A stretch of 64,000 bases of DNA from Terriglobales bacterium (lineage in GTDB: Bacteria > Acidobacteriota > Terriglobia > Terriglobales > Acidobacteriaceae). Shown in pieces: positions 7,143 through 15,195 of this stretch. Each line of letters starts with the position of its first letter. Position 1 is the first letter of the stretch. The stretch is taken from NCBI GenBank assembly GCA_025462725.1, contig JAOAPE010000011.1, positions 388,114 to 452,113 on the forward strand, written 5' to 3'. Below the pieces are notes generated by a model, which was given only the letters and a program-made list of their open reading frames with translations, searched no databases and was not told the DNA's origin. The position numbers and the translations under genes were made by a program.

Positions 7143-8024
7143 TCACTCAGTTATCTTCTTCACAGTCGTTGGATGACCCGTGAAGATCCAGCCACTTGGA
7201 TCGGTGTCCCCGGATCTTTGCGCTGCCTTCTCCATCATGTCTCGTGTTGCACCTTCATCCGGCTTCTTGATCTCGATATTAGGATTTACTGAATCGCGAG
7301 TCATTTGAGATCGGTTACGGAAATCAATCGGGTATCCCGAGGCAATCGGATTGACGGAAAGGTGTAGGTCCACTGTGCCAGCATATTCGAATGGGTATTG
7401 CGCCCAATGGTGGATTGGAGTCAGTCTGTTATCTGACAGATCTCCCCATGAGATTACAGTTCCGAGCGGCCAGAATGTGAACTCTGCGACTATGTTTTGT
7501 TTACCAGTTGTCAGGTCAATGTGCGCGCTTACGCCTGACTTGCGGCTTGATCGCATGTTTGACGCGAACATATAAATGGCAATGTCTTTCGGGATAGCTG
7601 TGTTTGTCCGTGACTTGATAAACGGCCCTATCCAATCATTTGCACTCGCAAACCCCGGTCCGTTTGCAGTGACAAACTGAAGCATCACCTGTTTAAGTAT
7701 CGGCAGAGGGCGTCTCAGGCCCAAAAGTGAGATGCTATGAAACTCACGAACGTTCCCAATGCGTTCCGCGACTCGGCGTGCCAGATCAACGTATGCGCCG
7801 CCGTACAATCTTCCCGACTGGTTGTTGCATCGTTCGCACAGACTGCGGAAGTACACACCATGCTGAAATTGTTCACCCTGATTCCATGTCAGTTCTTCGC
7901 AGCGTCTGTCAATTTCCATTAGGAAAAGAGGGCAGTCGTTGAAAGCAGCTTCTGGAGGGATATGCTCCTTAGAAAGCTTCCCGTACTTGTTACACAGCCA
8001 ACAATGGCCTTCCGGAGCGGGCAT
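7143..8024 (-). CDS. HNH-like protein, second copy of the layout (293 aa)
   Basis: Residues 8-11 CWLC, then SKEHIPPEAAF, and CERCNNQ around residue 63 give the same zinc/HNH pattern as the downstream gene, here with the standard second pair C-x2-CN. The rest is an unrelated soluble domain of about 220 residues, Trp-rich in its middle. The pair may have arisen by domain shuffling: the same N-terminal domain on different partners. It is the first gene of the minus-strand pair and is transcribed away from 8121. The function is unknown beyond a likely nuclease or nucleic-acid-binding role. Confidence 0.65.
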   Translation of the reverse strand: MPAPEGHCWLCNKYGKLSKEHIPPEAAFNDCPLFLMEIDRRCEELTWNQGEQFQHGVYFRSLCERCNNQSGRLYGGAYVDLARRVAERIGNVREFHSISLLGLRRPLPILKQVMLQFVTANGPGFASANDWIGPFIKSRTNTAIPKDIAIYMFASNMRSSRKSGVSAHIDLTTGKQNIVAEFTFWPLGTVISWGDLSDNRLTPIHHWAQYPFEYAGTVDLHLSVNPIASGYPIDFRNRSQMTRDSVNPNIEIKKPDEGATRDMMEKAAQRSGDTDPSGWIFTGHPTTVKKITE

Positions 8025-8120
8025 ATGTTGGACATTATAAGTTGCACGAGCAATTGACTAAATTCCCATTGTTGAACCGGAACAACATGAAATGAGTGCC
8101 CTAAGTGCTACGCTTGTGCA

Positions 8121-8429
8121 ATGGCGAAATTAGGCGAAGGTTCATTTGCTGATTTGAACGCTGGCATTATGCCAACGCGCATCATTGTTACCCTGGGCCC
8201 TGAGGGGTGGGAAGCCTCGGTTTTTGACTTTGATAGCAAACCACCACTGGGTCGCCACAGAGTTTGGGGCCCCGAAACCCATTCTGAAAAGGAAGATGCC
8301 ATGCGGGCTGTGGAGGGCGCTGGCCGTGAGTACTGTAAGGATTACAAAACAGTACTAGCCTGGGTAGATTCCCCATTTATGATGGTGTCCGTCCCGCCTC
8401 CATTAGATACACCCACCAACGAGAAGTGA
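8121..8429 (+). CDS. Hypothetical protein (102 aa)
   Basis: A small soluble protein with a predicted alpha/beta character (MPTRIIVTLGPEGWEAS, then a charged helix SEKEDAMRAVEGAGREY). No ribosome site stands out before the ATG at 8121. It lies fourteen bases before another small gene on the same strand, so the two probably form a unit. No family is recognised and there is no membrane or export signal. Confidence 0.45.
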   Translation: MAKLGEGSFADLNAGIMPTRIIVTLGPEGWEASVFDFDSKPPLGRHRVWGPETHSEKEDAMRAVEGAGREYCKDYKTVLAWVDSPFMMVSVPPPLDTPTNEK

Positions 8430-8443
8430 GCAAAGACTTTTGA

Positions 8444-8803
8444 ATGCCTAACCTGCGTATCTCGACCGTCTATGAAAACCTTGAGGCCTCTGACATTGAG
8501 AGCGTCGAGTTTCTTCGAGCGATGGAGCAAGCGTTTACTTCATTGGATGGACAATACTCGTTAATTGAGGATGATCGCTCCAAAGATGGCTTTGTAGTAT
8601 TTCTGAGCTTCGATGCCTGCAGTGACGATGAGACGGCAGTCTCTGCTGTGCTTAACTTCCATGAAGCCGAGACAGATGCCGATTACCATCTAATGAGCTG
8701 GCTCGGGCATTTCACCACTTCAAAGTATCTCCTTCGAGCAGATTCGCTGGTAATGCAGATCCATGAAGAGGTTGTCAGGCGAATGAAGCAGGGATGGGTT
8801 TGA
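8444..8803 (+). CDS. Hypothetical acidic protein (119 aa)
   Basis: An acidic soluble protein with evenly spread Asp and Glu residues, which would suit a DNA-mimic, inhibitor or antitoxin role, but no motif proves this. It follows the 102-residue gene by fourteen bases and converges on the gene at 8821-9225. I chose ATG at 8444; no strong ribosome site is present. No family is recognised. Confidence 0.5.
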   Translation: MPNLRISTVYENLEASDIESVEFLRAMEQAFTSLDGQYSLIEDDRSKDGFVVFLSFDACSDDETAVSAVLNFHEAETDADYHLMSWLGHFTTSKYLLRADSLVMQIHEEVVRRMKQGWV

Positions 8804-8820
8804 TGAAAGGTGCGAGTCCT

Positions 8821-9225
8821 TCACATTAGCCACTTCTTTCTTATTTGTTGGAGCTCTTGCTCGACCTCTGGCGAAGAGAAGTTATGGATTATCCAGCCAA
8901 TGAACCTACCGAACAGTGAACGTCGATTTTGATCAAGGTAAGGCATCACAAAGTCGCCGCTCTGATCTCTCAGCTTCTCTCCTGTCTTGGGATCCTCTGG
9001 CACTTCCAAAAGTGCGATAAATTGCATCATTGCCGAGAAGCCTCGGTCGCTATCAGAAAGATAGATTTCTGTGATCTTTTGAATGTTGTGTAGGATCGCA
9101 GATTCCCGTTCGTTGTCGATGAGGCGTTTCAGCAGTCCGGGATGTTTGTCGAATGCTAGTTGCAACTTTGAATCTCTCATCGCTACCTGCAAGATGCTCT
9201 CAGTTTCGGCGCTCTGATCGTTCAT
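8821..9225 (-). CDS. Hypothetical helical protein (134 aa)
   Basis: Starts at ATG 9225 with GAGGGGG at good spacing. The protein is mainly helical and soluble, with a C-terminal amphipathic stretch (GRFIGWIIHNF) that could touch a membrane, and a charged end. It resembles no family I know. It is a single-gene unit converging with the two small plus-strand genes to its left. Bases 9226-9394 hold no other gene. Confidence 0.5.
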   Translation of the reverse strand: MNDQSAETESILQVAMRDSKLQLAFDKHPGLLKRLIDNERESAILHNIQKITEIYLSDSDRGFSAMMQFIALLEVPEDPKTGEKLRDQSGDFVMPYLDQNRRSLFGRFIGWIIHNFSSPEVEQELQQIRKKWLM

Positions 9226-9421
9226 GGTTTCCCCCTCGGTGACCCCGGTTGTGCCACAACATACGTACCTGCTCAGGGCATGTTATTCCATGTTCATCGG
9301 TATTTCTAACACGTAGGGCATTCAACACGATAACCAACGCAGGCTTCGTTCTGAGTTGCGCTTCCCTCGGGAATCTTCATAGATTGCGCTTCGCGTGCGG
9401 GAGATGTACTCTGGCGCCGCC

Positions 9422-9985
9422 ATGAATTTGAAAGCCTGCTCAGCTATAGCATTGCTGCTGATGTTCTCGGCAACCGCTGCCGTTGCGGGCCGGGGACATT
9501 CATCTGGACGCCGCTCGTCATCACGAAGCTATACCTCGCACTCACGTTCCTACAGTAGCGGACGCAGCCACTCCTACAGTTCGAGATCGTATTCAACACG
9601 TTCCTCATCCCGTCCTGTGCATGTTAGGAGCTATACCCGAAGAAACGGTACTGCGGTCGCCGCGCATACTCGTTCTTATGCCGGCACCGGGTCGCGGTCG
9701 TATTCTTCGCAACGCAGCAGCAGCTCTTACTCGCGAATTACTCATGCCACAGGTCGGTCAGCAACTCATTCCGGCGCAAAGCGTAGCGCTGCGGCAAAGG
9801 ATTCCTTCAAACGGCAAAGCCCGTGCCCGTCTACTGGTCGAAGTTCGGGGGCTTGTCCTGGATATGTAATAGATCACGTGCGCCCGTTAGCGTGCGGAGG
9901 AGCGGACGCCGCCAGCAATATGCAGTGGCAAACCATTGCGGCAGGTAAAGCAAAAGACAAGACGGAACGACGGGGATGCCGCTGA
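9422..9985 (+). CDS. Exported Ser/Arg-rich protein with HNH-like C-terminus (187 aa)
   Basis: A signal peptide (MNLKACSAIALLLMFSATAA) is followed by a long low-complexity region of Ser, Arg and Tyr repeats (about residues 25-110). The C-terminal motif GYVIDHVRPLACGGAD with SNMQWQT and KAKDK is the ending seen in small HNH-type nucleases found in phages and proteobacteria. I chose ATG 9422 because it gives a clean signal peptide; 9404 is also possible. The combination suggests a secreted or envelope-located nuclease with a sticky, nucleic-acid-binding spacer. Its role in the element is unknown. Confidence 0.6.
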   Translation: MNLKACSAIALLLMFSATAAVAGRGHSSGRRSSSRSYTSHSRSYSSGRSHSYSSRSYSTRSSSRPVHVRSYTRRNGTAVAAHTRSYAGTGSRSYSSQRSSSSYSRITHATGRSATHSGAKRSAAAKDSFKRQSPCPSTGRSSGACPGYVIDHVRPLACGGADAASNMQWQTIAAGKAKDKTERRGCR

Positions 9986-10056
9986 TCGCGAATTAGCAAG
10001 AGCCAGTAACCATAACATTGACTTGATTTCTACTCAGGAGTACGGTTTCAGCCGCT

Positions 10057-10518
10057 ATGCCAAAGCGAAACTTCCTAATCGGCTGCGTGATTGTCCTGGT
10101 CCTTGTCTCGGTTGCAGTACTTCATGGGAGCGGCACACTGGCTTCCGCGAAGGAAACCGAAATAGATTTCTATGACTCGACTGGTACAGCCATTGCATAT
10201 GCCGACCTCGAAGATGAGGCCACAATTTATCTATGGTCAGGTAAGCCCGTCGGGTATATCGAAGATGATCATGTTTACGGGTTTAATGGAAAACATCTGG
10301 CTTGGTTCGAAAAAGGACGGATCTACGACAAGAACGGCGCTCTTGCCGGAGCGCCTGCGGATGATTTCGTTACTCCTCCAAAGATCGCACCATTTAAGAG
10401 CTTCAAGCAGTTCAAACCCTTCAAGTCGTTTCAAGCATTTGCACCTTTTAAACCGTCACTGGTTGATAGGTGGTCGAAAACAAAACTCACCCTTATTCTC
10501 GCAGCCGGCATTCGGTAA
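10057..10518 (+). CDS. Membrane-anchored 4-fold beta flower-like protein (153 aa)
   Basis: An N-terminal hydrophobic segment (FLIGCVIVLVLVSVAVL) works as a signal or anchor. The middle (about residues 35-95) has repeated short blades such as LWSGKPVGYIEDD and VYGFNGKHLAWFEKG, the pattern of the 4-fold beta flower domain. The C-terminus has Phe/Lys repeats (KQFKPFKSFQAFAPFK). The biochemical function of this fold is not established. It sits between two other membrane or exported proteins of the element's plus-strand cargo. Confidence 0.6.
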   Translation: MPKRNFLIGCVIVLVLVSVAVLHGSGTLASAKETEIDFYDSTGTAIAYADLEDEATIYLWSGKPVGYIEDDHVYGFNGKHLAWFEKGRIYDKNGALAGAPADDFVTPPKIAPFKSFKQFKPFKSFQAFAPFKPSLVDRWSKTKLTLILAAGIR

Positions 10519-10578
10519 AGTGTCGGTATGCTGATTATCCACGGTGAAACCTCGTAGCCGGGGCGTAGGAGTATTTAT

Positions 10579-10950
10579 ATGACATGGTGGCAAGCCACGA
10601 TTGCCTTCGCTGCTCTCATCTACTTCATTGATCAATACCTTCTCAAGCCACTTCGACGCGAAATCGAGGTCCTCAAGAGAAACAATGAACAGTTACAACA
10701 AACACTCTTCGCAGATAAGAACGAGCTGGACAGCCGGACTGAGAGAGCTCGCAGCCAGCTCACCGAGCAGCTCGGCATGACTCAAATCGCTGCCGACCAG
10801 CGCTTAATTTACAACGTCCTATTCACCCATCCAGAGGAACTTGAGAAGGATTACGCGATGGGTACTTCGCTACTGGCTAAACGCAATTGGGCCGCCAGAT
10901 TGTTCCACCACTCCGAACGTCAAACAGAAGAGCAGCACAGCGCGTCCTGA
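10579..10950 (+). CDS. Membrane-anchored coiled-coil protein (123 aa)
   Basis: One N-terminal membrane segment (WWQATIAFAALIYFIDQYLL) is followed by about 60 residues of charged heptad-like sequence (LRREIEVLKRNNEQLQQTL) typical of a coiled coil, then a basic end. Such proteins resemble phage spanins or Rz-type lysis proteins and also bacterial membrane adaptors; no motif settles this. The GTAGGAG before the ATG is a plausible ribosome site. Its stop abuts the convergent stop of the 784-residue gene. Confidence 0.5.
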   Translation: MTWWQATIAFAALIYFIDQYLLKPLRREIEVLKRNNEQLQQTLFADKNELDSRTERARSQLTEQLGMTQIAADQRLIYNVLFTHPEELEKDYAMGTSLLAKRNWAARLFHHSERQTEEQHSAS

Positions 10951-13305
10951 TTACTTCGTTTTACTTTGAGTAAGATATTTAAGCAGGCTCGGACTGGTGA
11001 GAGCCTTAGCTCCCATATTTTCGACGAGCGGGATTGCTGCCGCACCGGCTGCGATTGCGGGGTGTCCCGTAACGAGAGCTGCTCCTCCCGTAGCTAAAGC
11101 ACCCCAGTCTTTGGTTGATACATTGACTGCTCCGGTTCCGGAAGGGTTCGAGTTGCTGGTCACTTTCTGGGCCACCTTGCCCAACATCCTGAGATTTCTT
11201 GCGCCTTCCTCGCCGACCATCGCTTGTAGAACATCGACCGGCATCCTCGACAGTTTGGAATTGAGATTCTTCAAATCCAGTACGCCGCTCTTGTCGTTTA
11301 TTAGGTTCTCGACAAACTGTCGTTGAAAAGCACCTTCCATCGTTCCCCCATCTTGCAAACTGGACAACGTCTGCCTTACATGCCGAGCAAGTTCTGGCTT
11401 TCCTACTAGATTTGCCGGGAGCCCGGAGGGGTACTGCGTCCGCACCGCTTGATAATAAGGGTGCTGCGGATTGTCGTATGTGCTCTTAATGCTGTCCCAA
11501 ATCTTGTTGGCATTTCTGAACTGAGCTAGATCAGCACCGGAGAGACCATTGCCGGAACTCGTCATTGCACCATCAATCTTGCCGACCATCTGCTGAATCC
11601 ATGCTTCGCTTCGTCCCTTCACCACGTCTGGGTTGTTGCGGTAAAAGTCCATCAAATCGGAACGCAATTGATGGAGTTCCGTCCAAGACATTGACTTGTT
11701 CGCGGACACTTGTCTTGAGCTTTGCGTAATTGCATTACCCGAATTGTCGGTGAACTCGGGGCTCGCTGAGGTCACGTTCTTTGTTGGGCGCTTCGCTAGA
11801 TCTTCAAGTATTCCCCAAGCCTGTTTGGGCTTTAGTTCTGGGTGTTCCTCGTAGTAAGACTTATTCTGGTCGATGATCTTCTGAGCTTCAGCTTGGACAG
11901 TTCCGGTCACGTCAACTTTGTTCGCGCCGATGCTGCGATCCAGTTCTTGAAAGGCTTGAGTGGCTACACCTTTCCGCGCCTCAAGGTGGCTCTTGAGTGC
12001 GGCTTGCATCTGTGCGCCAATAACTTCGCGCGGTGCGGAATCACCAGAATACTTTTCTGCTTCCGAATTAGCCCACTTCTCCAACGATGCGAGATTTGAT
12101 TTCTGATTCTCCGAGAATCGACCGGCACCTCCCAGAGAGCGCTCAAGTAATCTCTTTGCGGAAGCAGGACCTCCCGCTTCAGTTGCGTCCGCTAAGTCCA
12201 GATTCACGCCTTTAGACCTTGCTGCGTCTAATACCTCTTGCCGTGTGAACTGCTCACCTACGGGCTTCTCTGCCATACGAGCAGCCATTGCTCCGCGTGG
12301 GCTTGGTACCGCGTCGGCAACAGCCCGTGGAACTTGGGAGACTGGAGTCCGCATCGCTTTCGGGGAAATTGTTTCTCCCACTCCCGCCGCTCCACCAGCT
12401 GCCATTGCCCCGCCTTGTAGCCTCTGCCTCCATGCTTCGGGCGTGTTTTCTGTCCCCGCTGACACCACCTCGCCTGCGCCTTGTGCGCCAAAACCTGCCG
12501 CCGCCGTTCCGGTGACCGCTTTAGCTACTTTTCCAATGGCTCCGGGTATCTTTCCCGCCGCTCCGATTGCCATAGTTCCCGCTGCAAGAGGAGAGGTAAA
12601 AGAGGAAGCTGTATCTGATGTGTCTTGTATTGTTCCGCGCGCGAATTCCCTTATAGCGGCATGGACAGGAGATTCTTCCGGAAATGATTTCAGCGTCTTA
12701 TCAAGTTGCTCAGGGGTCATTCCCGTTAAAGCGCCAACAAAGGTGTCTTTGCTGATGATTCCCTTGTTCGCCCAATTCCACATCTGCTTAATCATTCCGG
12801 GGTGGTCAGAGTTAGGATCTGGATTCTCAGGTGTCGGGTGTAGCCCGTTCGTGTCTTCCAGTTTGTATCCAGCAGGAAGTGGAGGAATAACCGATGCCTG
12901 CTCGGGCGTAGAACTCACCGCTCCGGCTTGCTTTGCCAATGCAGCATAGTCAACCGAGGAGCCGGGTGGAATGGGGACATTCTGTCGTTGCATCGCTTCG
13001 AGCGTCGAACCTTTGGGAATGGGAACGGCACTCGGCGGTTTCACATTCATTACCTTTGCAATCATTTCAATGGTTGAGCCTTCAGGGAAAACGTGAATAA
13101 CCCCCCGCTCGTCTTGAACCCTGATCTCCCGAGTGTGGTTGATTTGAGTCCCGTCAGGGCGAGTTGAACTAGTTGCCCCATATCGCTTCGCGAGCGCCTC
13201 GTAATCTGGCTGTACGAGTTTGTAGCCCTTCGGTAGCGGCGGAATCGGCTGTTCTAACTTGTAGCCGGGTGGAAGTGGCGGAATGCCTTGTGGGTTAGTT
13301 GCCAT
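10951..13305 (-). CDS. Large phage-type protein with N-terminal PPLPxGYKL repeats (784 aa)
   Basis: The ATG at 13305 follows AGAGGA. The N-terminal 160 residues contain three copies of a PPLPxGYKL motif and two copies of a YxALAKxxGAxSST motif, separated by proline-rich linkers. The middle (about 200-300) is Ala/Gly-rich and hydrophobic and could interact with membranes. Residues 340-700 are long charged helices. The end is again Gly/Ala-rich. This make-up resembles large internal virion or ejection proteins of tailed phages, or injected effectors, but I cannot assign a family. It is transcribed toward the element interior, after the terminase cluster. Confidence 0.6.
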   Translation of the reverse strand: MATNPQGIPPLPPGYKLEQPIPPLPKGYKLVQPDYEALAKRYGATSSTRPDGTQINHTREIRVQDERGVIHVFPEGSTIEMIAKVMNVKPPSAVPIPKGSTLEAMQRQNVPIPPGSSVDYAALAKQAGAVSSTPEQASVIPPLPAGYKLEDTNGLHPTPENPDPNSDHPGMIKQMWNWANKGIISKDTFVGALTGMTPEQLDKTLKSFPEESPVHAAIREFARGTIQDTSDTASSFTSPLAAGTMAIGAAGKIPGAIGKVAKAVTGTAAAGFGAQGAGEVVSAGTENTPEAWRQRLQGGAMAAGGAAGVGETISPKAMRTPVSQVPRAVADAVPSPRGAMAARMAEKPVGEQFTRQEVLDAARSKGVNLDLADATEAGGPASAKRLLERSLGGAGRFSENQKSNLASLEKWANSEAEKYSGDSAPREVIGAQMQAALKSHLEARKGVATQAFQELDRSIGANKVDVTGTVQAEAQKIIDQNKSYYEEHPELKPKQAWGILEDLAKRPTKNVTSASPEFTDNSGNAITQSSRQVSANKSMSWTELHQLRSDLMDFYRNNPDVVKGRSEAWIQQMVGKIDGAMTSSGNGLSGADLAQFRNANKIWDSIKSTYDNPQHPYYQAVRTQYPSGLPANLVGKPELARHVRQTLSSLQDGGTMEGAFQRQFVENLINDKSGVLDLKNLNSKLSRMPVDVLQAMVGEEGARNLRMLGKVAQKVTSNSNPSGTGAVNVSTKDWGALATGGAALVTGHPAIAAGAAAIPLVENMGAKALTSPSLLKYLTQSKTK

Positions 13306-13400
13306 TGTGATTTCCTCTTTATTCTTCCTGACTTGAATTATTCAGAACCTGTAAAACGCATTGAGCGTCTTAGCCACCGCAGGCGGAGTGCCGAAGGTGA

Positions 13401-13634
13401 CTACATTTCGAGAGAGGGAGTAGTCAGTTCCCTTGAACCTGAAAACTCCCGCCCATGAACAGCCGAAGAGAGAGAGGCGGGTTTGGTCTCCTCAGGACCG
13501 ACAGGCGTTTCGTTATCCGCAAAGTTGCCCACAAATAATGACTGGAAGAACCTTATCCACTGGTAAGTGAATAGTCCTGTGTCGTCCAGAACGTGATCCC
13601 GGAACGGTGGGTTTATTGGAATGTGCTGTTGCAT
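13401..13634 (-). CDS. Small phage-type protein (77 aa)
   Basis: The ATG at 13634 is preceded by GGAGAAG. The start of the protein (HIPINPPFRDHVLDDTGLFTYQWIRFFQSLF) resembles small proteins found next to tail or structural genes of tailed phages, where a 'well, output: Trp-Ile-Arg-Phe-Phe' stretch recurs; I recall the pattern but not a named family. The C-terminal half is Pro, Ser and Thr rich. A terminator at 13651-13671 lies just upstream, so it may be transcribed by read-through or from its own promoter together with the 784-residue gene. Confidence 0.5.
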   Translation of the reverse strand: MQQHIPINPPFRDHVLDDTGLFTYQWIRFFQSLFVGNFADNETPVGPEETKPASLSSAVHGREFSGSRELTTPSLEM

Positions 13635-13650
13635 ATCTCTTCTCCAAATC

Positions 13651-13671
13651 GAAAAGCGCCCCGAAGGCGCT
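13651..13671 (-). terminator. Intrinsic terminator
   Basis: On the minus strand a six-base GC-rich stem (AGCGCC / GGCGCT) with a five-base loop is followed by TTTTC. It would end the terminase-containing transcript before the 77-residue gene. Confidence 0.6.
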
Positions 13672-13700
13672 CTGTAGTTCGTTTTAATTGTGTCGAAGCC

Positions 13701-13847
13701 TTAGGTGCAGGGAAGCAGTTGATTACCTTGCAAGCGACACTCAGATTGCTTCTGCCCATCTGCACTAACGAAGATGAGCAAGAAATCAAACTTGTGCCTC
13801 CGTTCTAATTCCTCAAGCATTGCCCTCAGCTCGTCTCGTGCTTCCAT
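13701..13847 (-). CDS. Small hypothetical protein (48 aa)
   Basis: A 48-residue frame starts at ATG 13847 with GGAGG nine bases upstream, inside the end of the preceding gene (35-base overlap). The N-terminal half is a charged helix (EARDELRAMLEELERR) followed by a short hydrophobic strand (FDFLLIFVSADG). It lies in the terminase cluster, just before the terminator. The ribosome site and overlap pattern support it; the function is unknown. Confidence 0.5.
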   Translation of the reverse strand: MEARDELRAMLEELERRHKFDFLLIFVSADGQKQSECRLQGNQLLPCT

Positions 13848-14106
13848 TGCGTTCTTCCTCCAACGCCATCACTCGCTTACGTCCCTCATTCATGCGCCGG
13901 CATATCTCTTGCTTTGCCTTCGGCCAGAAAGGAGAAATCTCCATCTCCTTCATGTGCTCATGCGGTACCCCGTCGATGTTCCGCTGGCGCGCTGCAGCGA
14001 CGGCTTCGTAAATACCTTCTGGCGGGCCGGTCAACTCCCAAGGAGCTTCTTTGCGGCGTTGCGCTTCTTTTAGCATCTCGTCTAACTCATCCTTGGCAGT
14101 ATTCAT
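13813..14106 (-). CDS. Hypothetical phage-cluster protein (97 aa)
   Basis: A charged, helical, soluble protein of 97 residues. The ATG overlaps the stop of the small terminase gene (ATGA), so translation is coupled to it. Tight coupling of this kind suggests a product needed in proportion to the terminase subunit. In a complete phage the large terminase gene would commonly follow here; this protein has no ATPase or nuclease motif and is far too short to be one. No family is recognised. Confidence 0.55.
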   Translation of the reverse strand: MNTAKDELDEMLKEAQRRKEAPWELTGPPEGIYEAVAAARQRNIDGVPHEHMKEMEISPFWPKAKQEICRRMNEGRKRVMALEEERNGSTRRAEGNA

Positions 14107-14687
14107 TTCTTGATCACCGCATAGCCAAGTTCAGTCATCTTCTGCTGAATGGCTTTCTCTAGATCGCTGTCCGACATCTCGCGCAGCTTCACTTGAACTT
14201 CGCTCAACGTCTCCAGTCTGTCTGTAAATAGCTTCTCGTGTTTGCCCAGAAGCTCTAATGCGCCGCGCTTGTCGGCCAGTTTGAAGCGAGTCCTTTGTAC
14301 CTTCTCGCGTCTTCCATCCCCGGCTCCACCGGCGGCTTCATCAATGGTGATTTCTTGAATCGCTGCGGCCTGCTCTCTGGTTAGCTTGGAGAAATCAACG
14401 AATGCCTCGCCGGTAGGCGTGATGGTCATGTAATCCATCATGTTCGCGTAGCCGATATAACTGAGCTCTCGTATGACAGCGTCGGCACTGTGTTGAGTGC
14501 GCTTAGATCTTGCTTCCATACTTTGGGCTATCGCTTCGCGGATTCTAGTTTTACCTAGTAGCTGTGAACCAATCTTGTTGGCTGTCCTGGCGCTATATCC
14601 CGCCCTGAGAGCTGCTTTGGTGGCGTTTAAGTCCAACATGTACTCTTCTACGAATCGCGCCTGTTTAGGCTCCAGTGATTTGCTCAT
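14103..14687 (-). CDS. Phage terminase small subunit (194 aa)
   Basis: The N-terminus (PKQARFVEEYMLDLNATKAALRAGYS followed by ANKIGSQLL) is the DNA-binding helix-turn-helix of the Terminase_2 family, which recognises the packaging site in phage DNA. The middle has the family's typical IGYANMMDYM and LGKHEKLFTD segments, and the length fits. Its ATG and stop both overlap neighbouring genes by four bases. No large terminase subunit is visible downstream. Small terminase genes without a large one are characteristic of phage satellites that redirect helper packaging, which is an inference for this element. Confidence 0.85.
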   Translation of the reverse strand: MSKSLEPKQARFVEEYMLDLNATKAALRAGYSARTANKIGSQLLGKTRIREAIAQSMEARSKRTQHSADAVIRELSYIGYANMMDYMTITPTGEAFVDFSKLTREQAAAIQEITIDEAAGGAGDGRREKVQRTRFKLADKRGALELLGKHEKLFTDRLETLSEVQVKLREMSDSDLEKAIQQKMTELGYAVIKK

Positions 14688-15037
14688 TGCACCGCCTTTG
14701 TCCGCGAAGGACAGGTCTGGGTCTCAATCTGGAAGAGCACCCAAGCAGCAACAATTGCTGAACTTGGCTTTCCCTCGACCGCCTCGGTTATCAACCTGTG
14801 GACGATTTGGTGTGCGAAGGTCTGCTCTTTGCTCTGCTCCATGAGCAACGGCTCTAGTTCGGCACCAAGCAGCTGGACAAACCATTCGCCTAAGTGAGTA
14901 AGTTCAGGTGCCGGGCGCTGCATAGGCTGCGTAGACTCGCCTTCAATTCGTTGAGCGTCCCGGCTAATAACATCGCCCAAAGCCTTTAGAAACTGCTCAT
15001 GCGCTGGCCTTTTCTGCTCGATCTCTGATCTCTTCAT
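14684..15037 (-). CDS. Hypothetical protein, first gene of the terminase cluster (117 aa)
   Basis: A soluble helical protein of 117 residues preceded by GAGGTGA. It begins the tightly overlapping minus-strand cluster that includes the small terminase subunit. A terminator hairpin lies just upstream of it, so its promoter must be within 15038-15055 or the transcript starts close to the hairpin. No motif is recognised; by position it may be a packaging or regulatory accessory. Confidence 0.55.
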   Translation of the reverse strand: MKRSEIEQKRPAHEQFLKALGDVISRDAQRIEGESTQPMQRPAPELTHLGEWFVQLLGAELEPLLMEQSKEQTFAHQIVHRLITEAVEGKPSSAIVAAWVLFQIETQTCPSRTKAVQ

Positions 15038-15054
15038 CTTTCACCTCGTGCAGT

Positions 15055-15078
15055 AAAAAACCCGCCTCTCAGCGGGTT
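15055..15078 (-). terminator. Intrinsic terminator at the element's right end
   Basis: On the minus strand a perfect seven-base stem (AACCCGC / GCGGGTT, six-base loop) is followed by six T. It would stop transcription entering the element from the chromosome side and shields the terminase cluster. Confidence 0.7.
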
Positions 15079-15095
15079 AGTTACTCGTGTTTTCT

Positions 15096-15117
15096 TGCGG
15101 TACAACTGCGGTACAAC
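15096..15117. repeat. Tandem 11-base repeat near the attachment site
   Basis: Two perfect adjacent copies of TGCGGTACAAC lie 80 bases inside the element's end. Short direct repeats near an attachment core are often arm-type integrase binding sites; that role is inferred from position only. Confidence 0.5.
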
Positions 15118-15195
15118 TCACCTCTGCTGGCGTTCCGCTATGCTCTAAACGACTCTCAATGCCGCCTAAGTATTTGAGTTACCGTAAGGGAGATG

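Noticed and set aside
12245..12949. Plus-strand open frame of 234 codons
   Set aside because: A shadow of the 784-residue phage-type gene; the Ala/Pro-rich composition results from the reverse strand of Gly/Ala codons.
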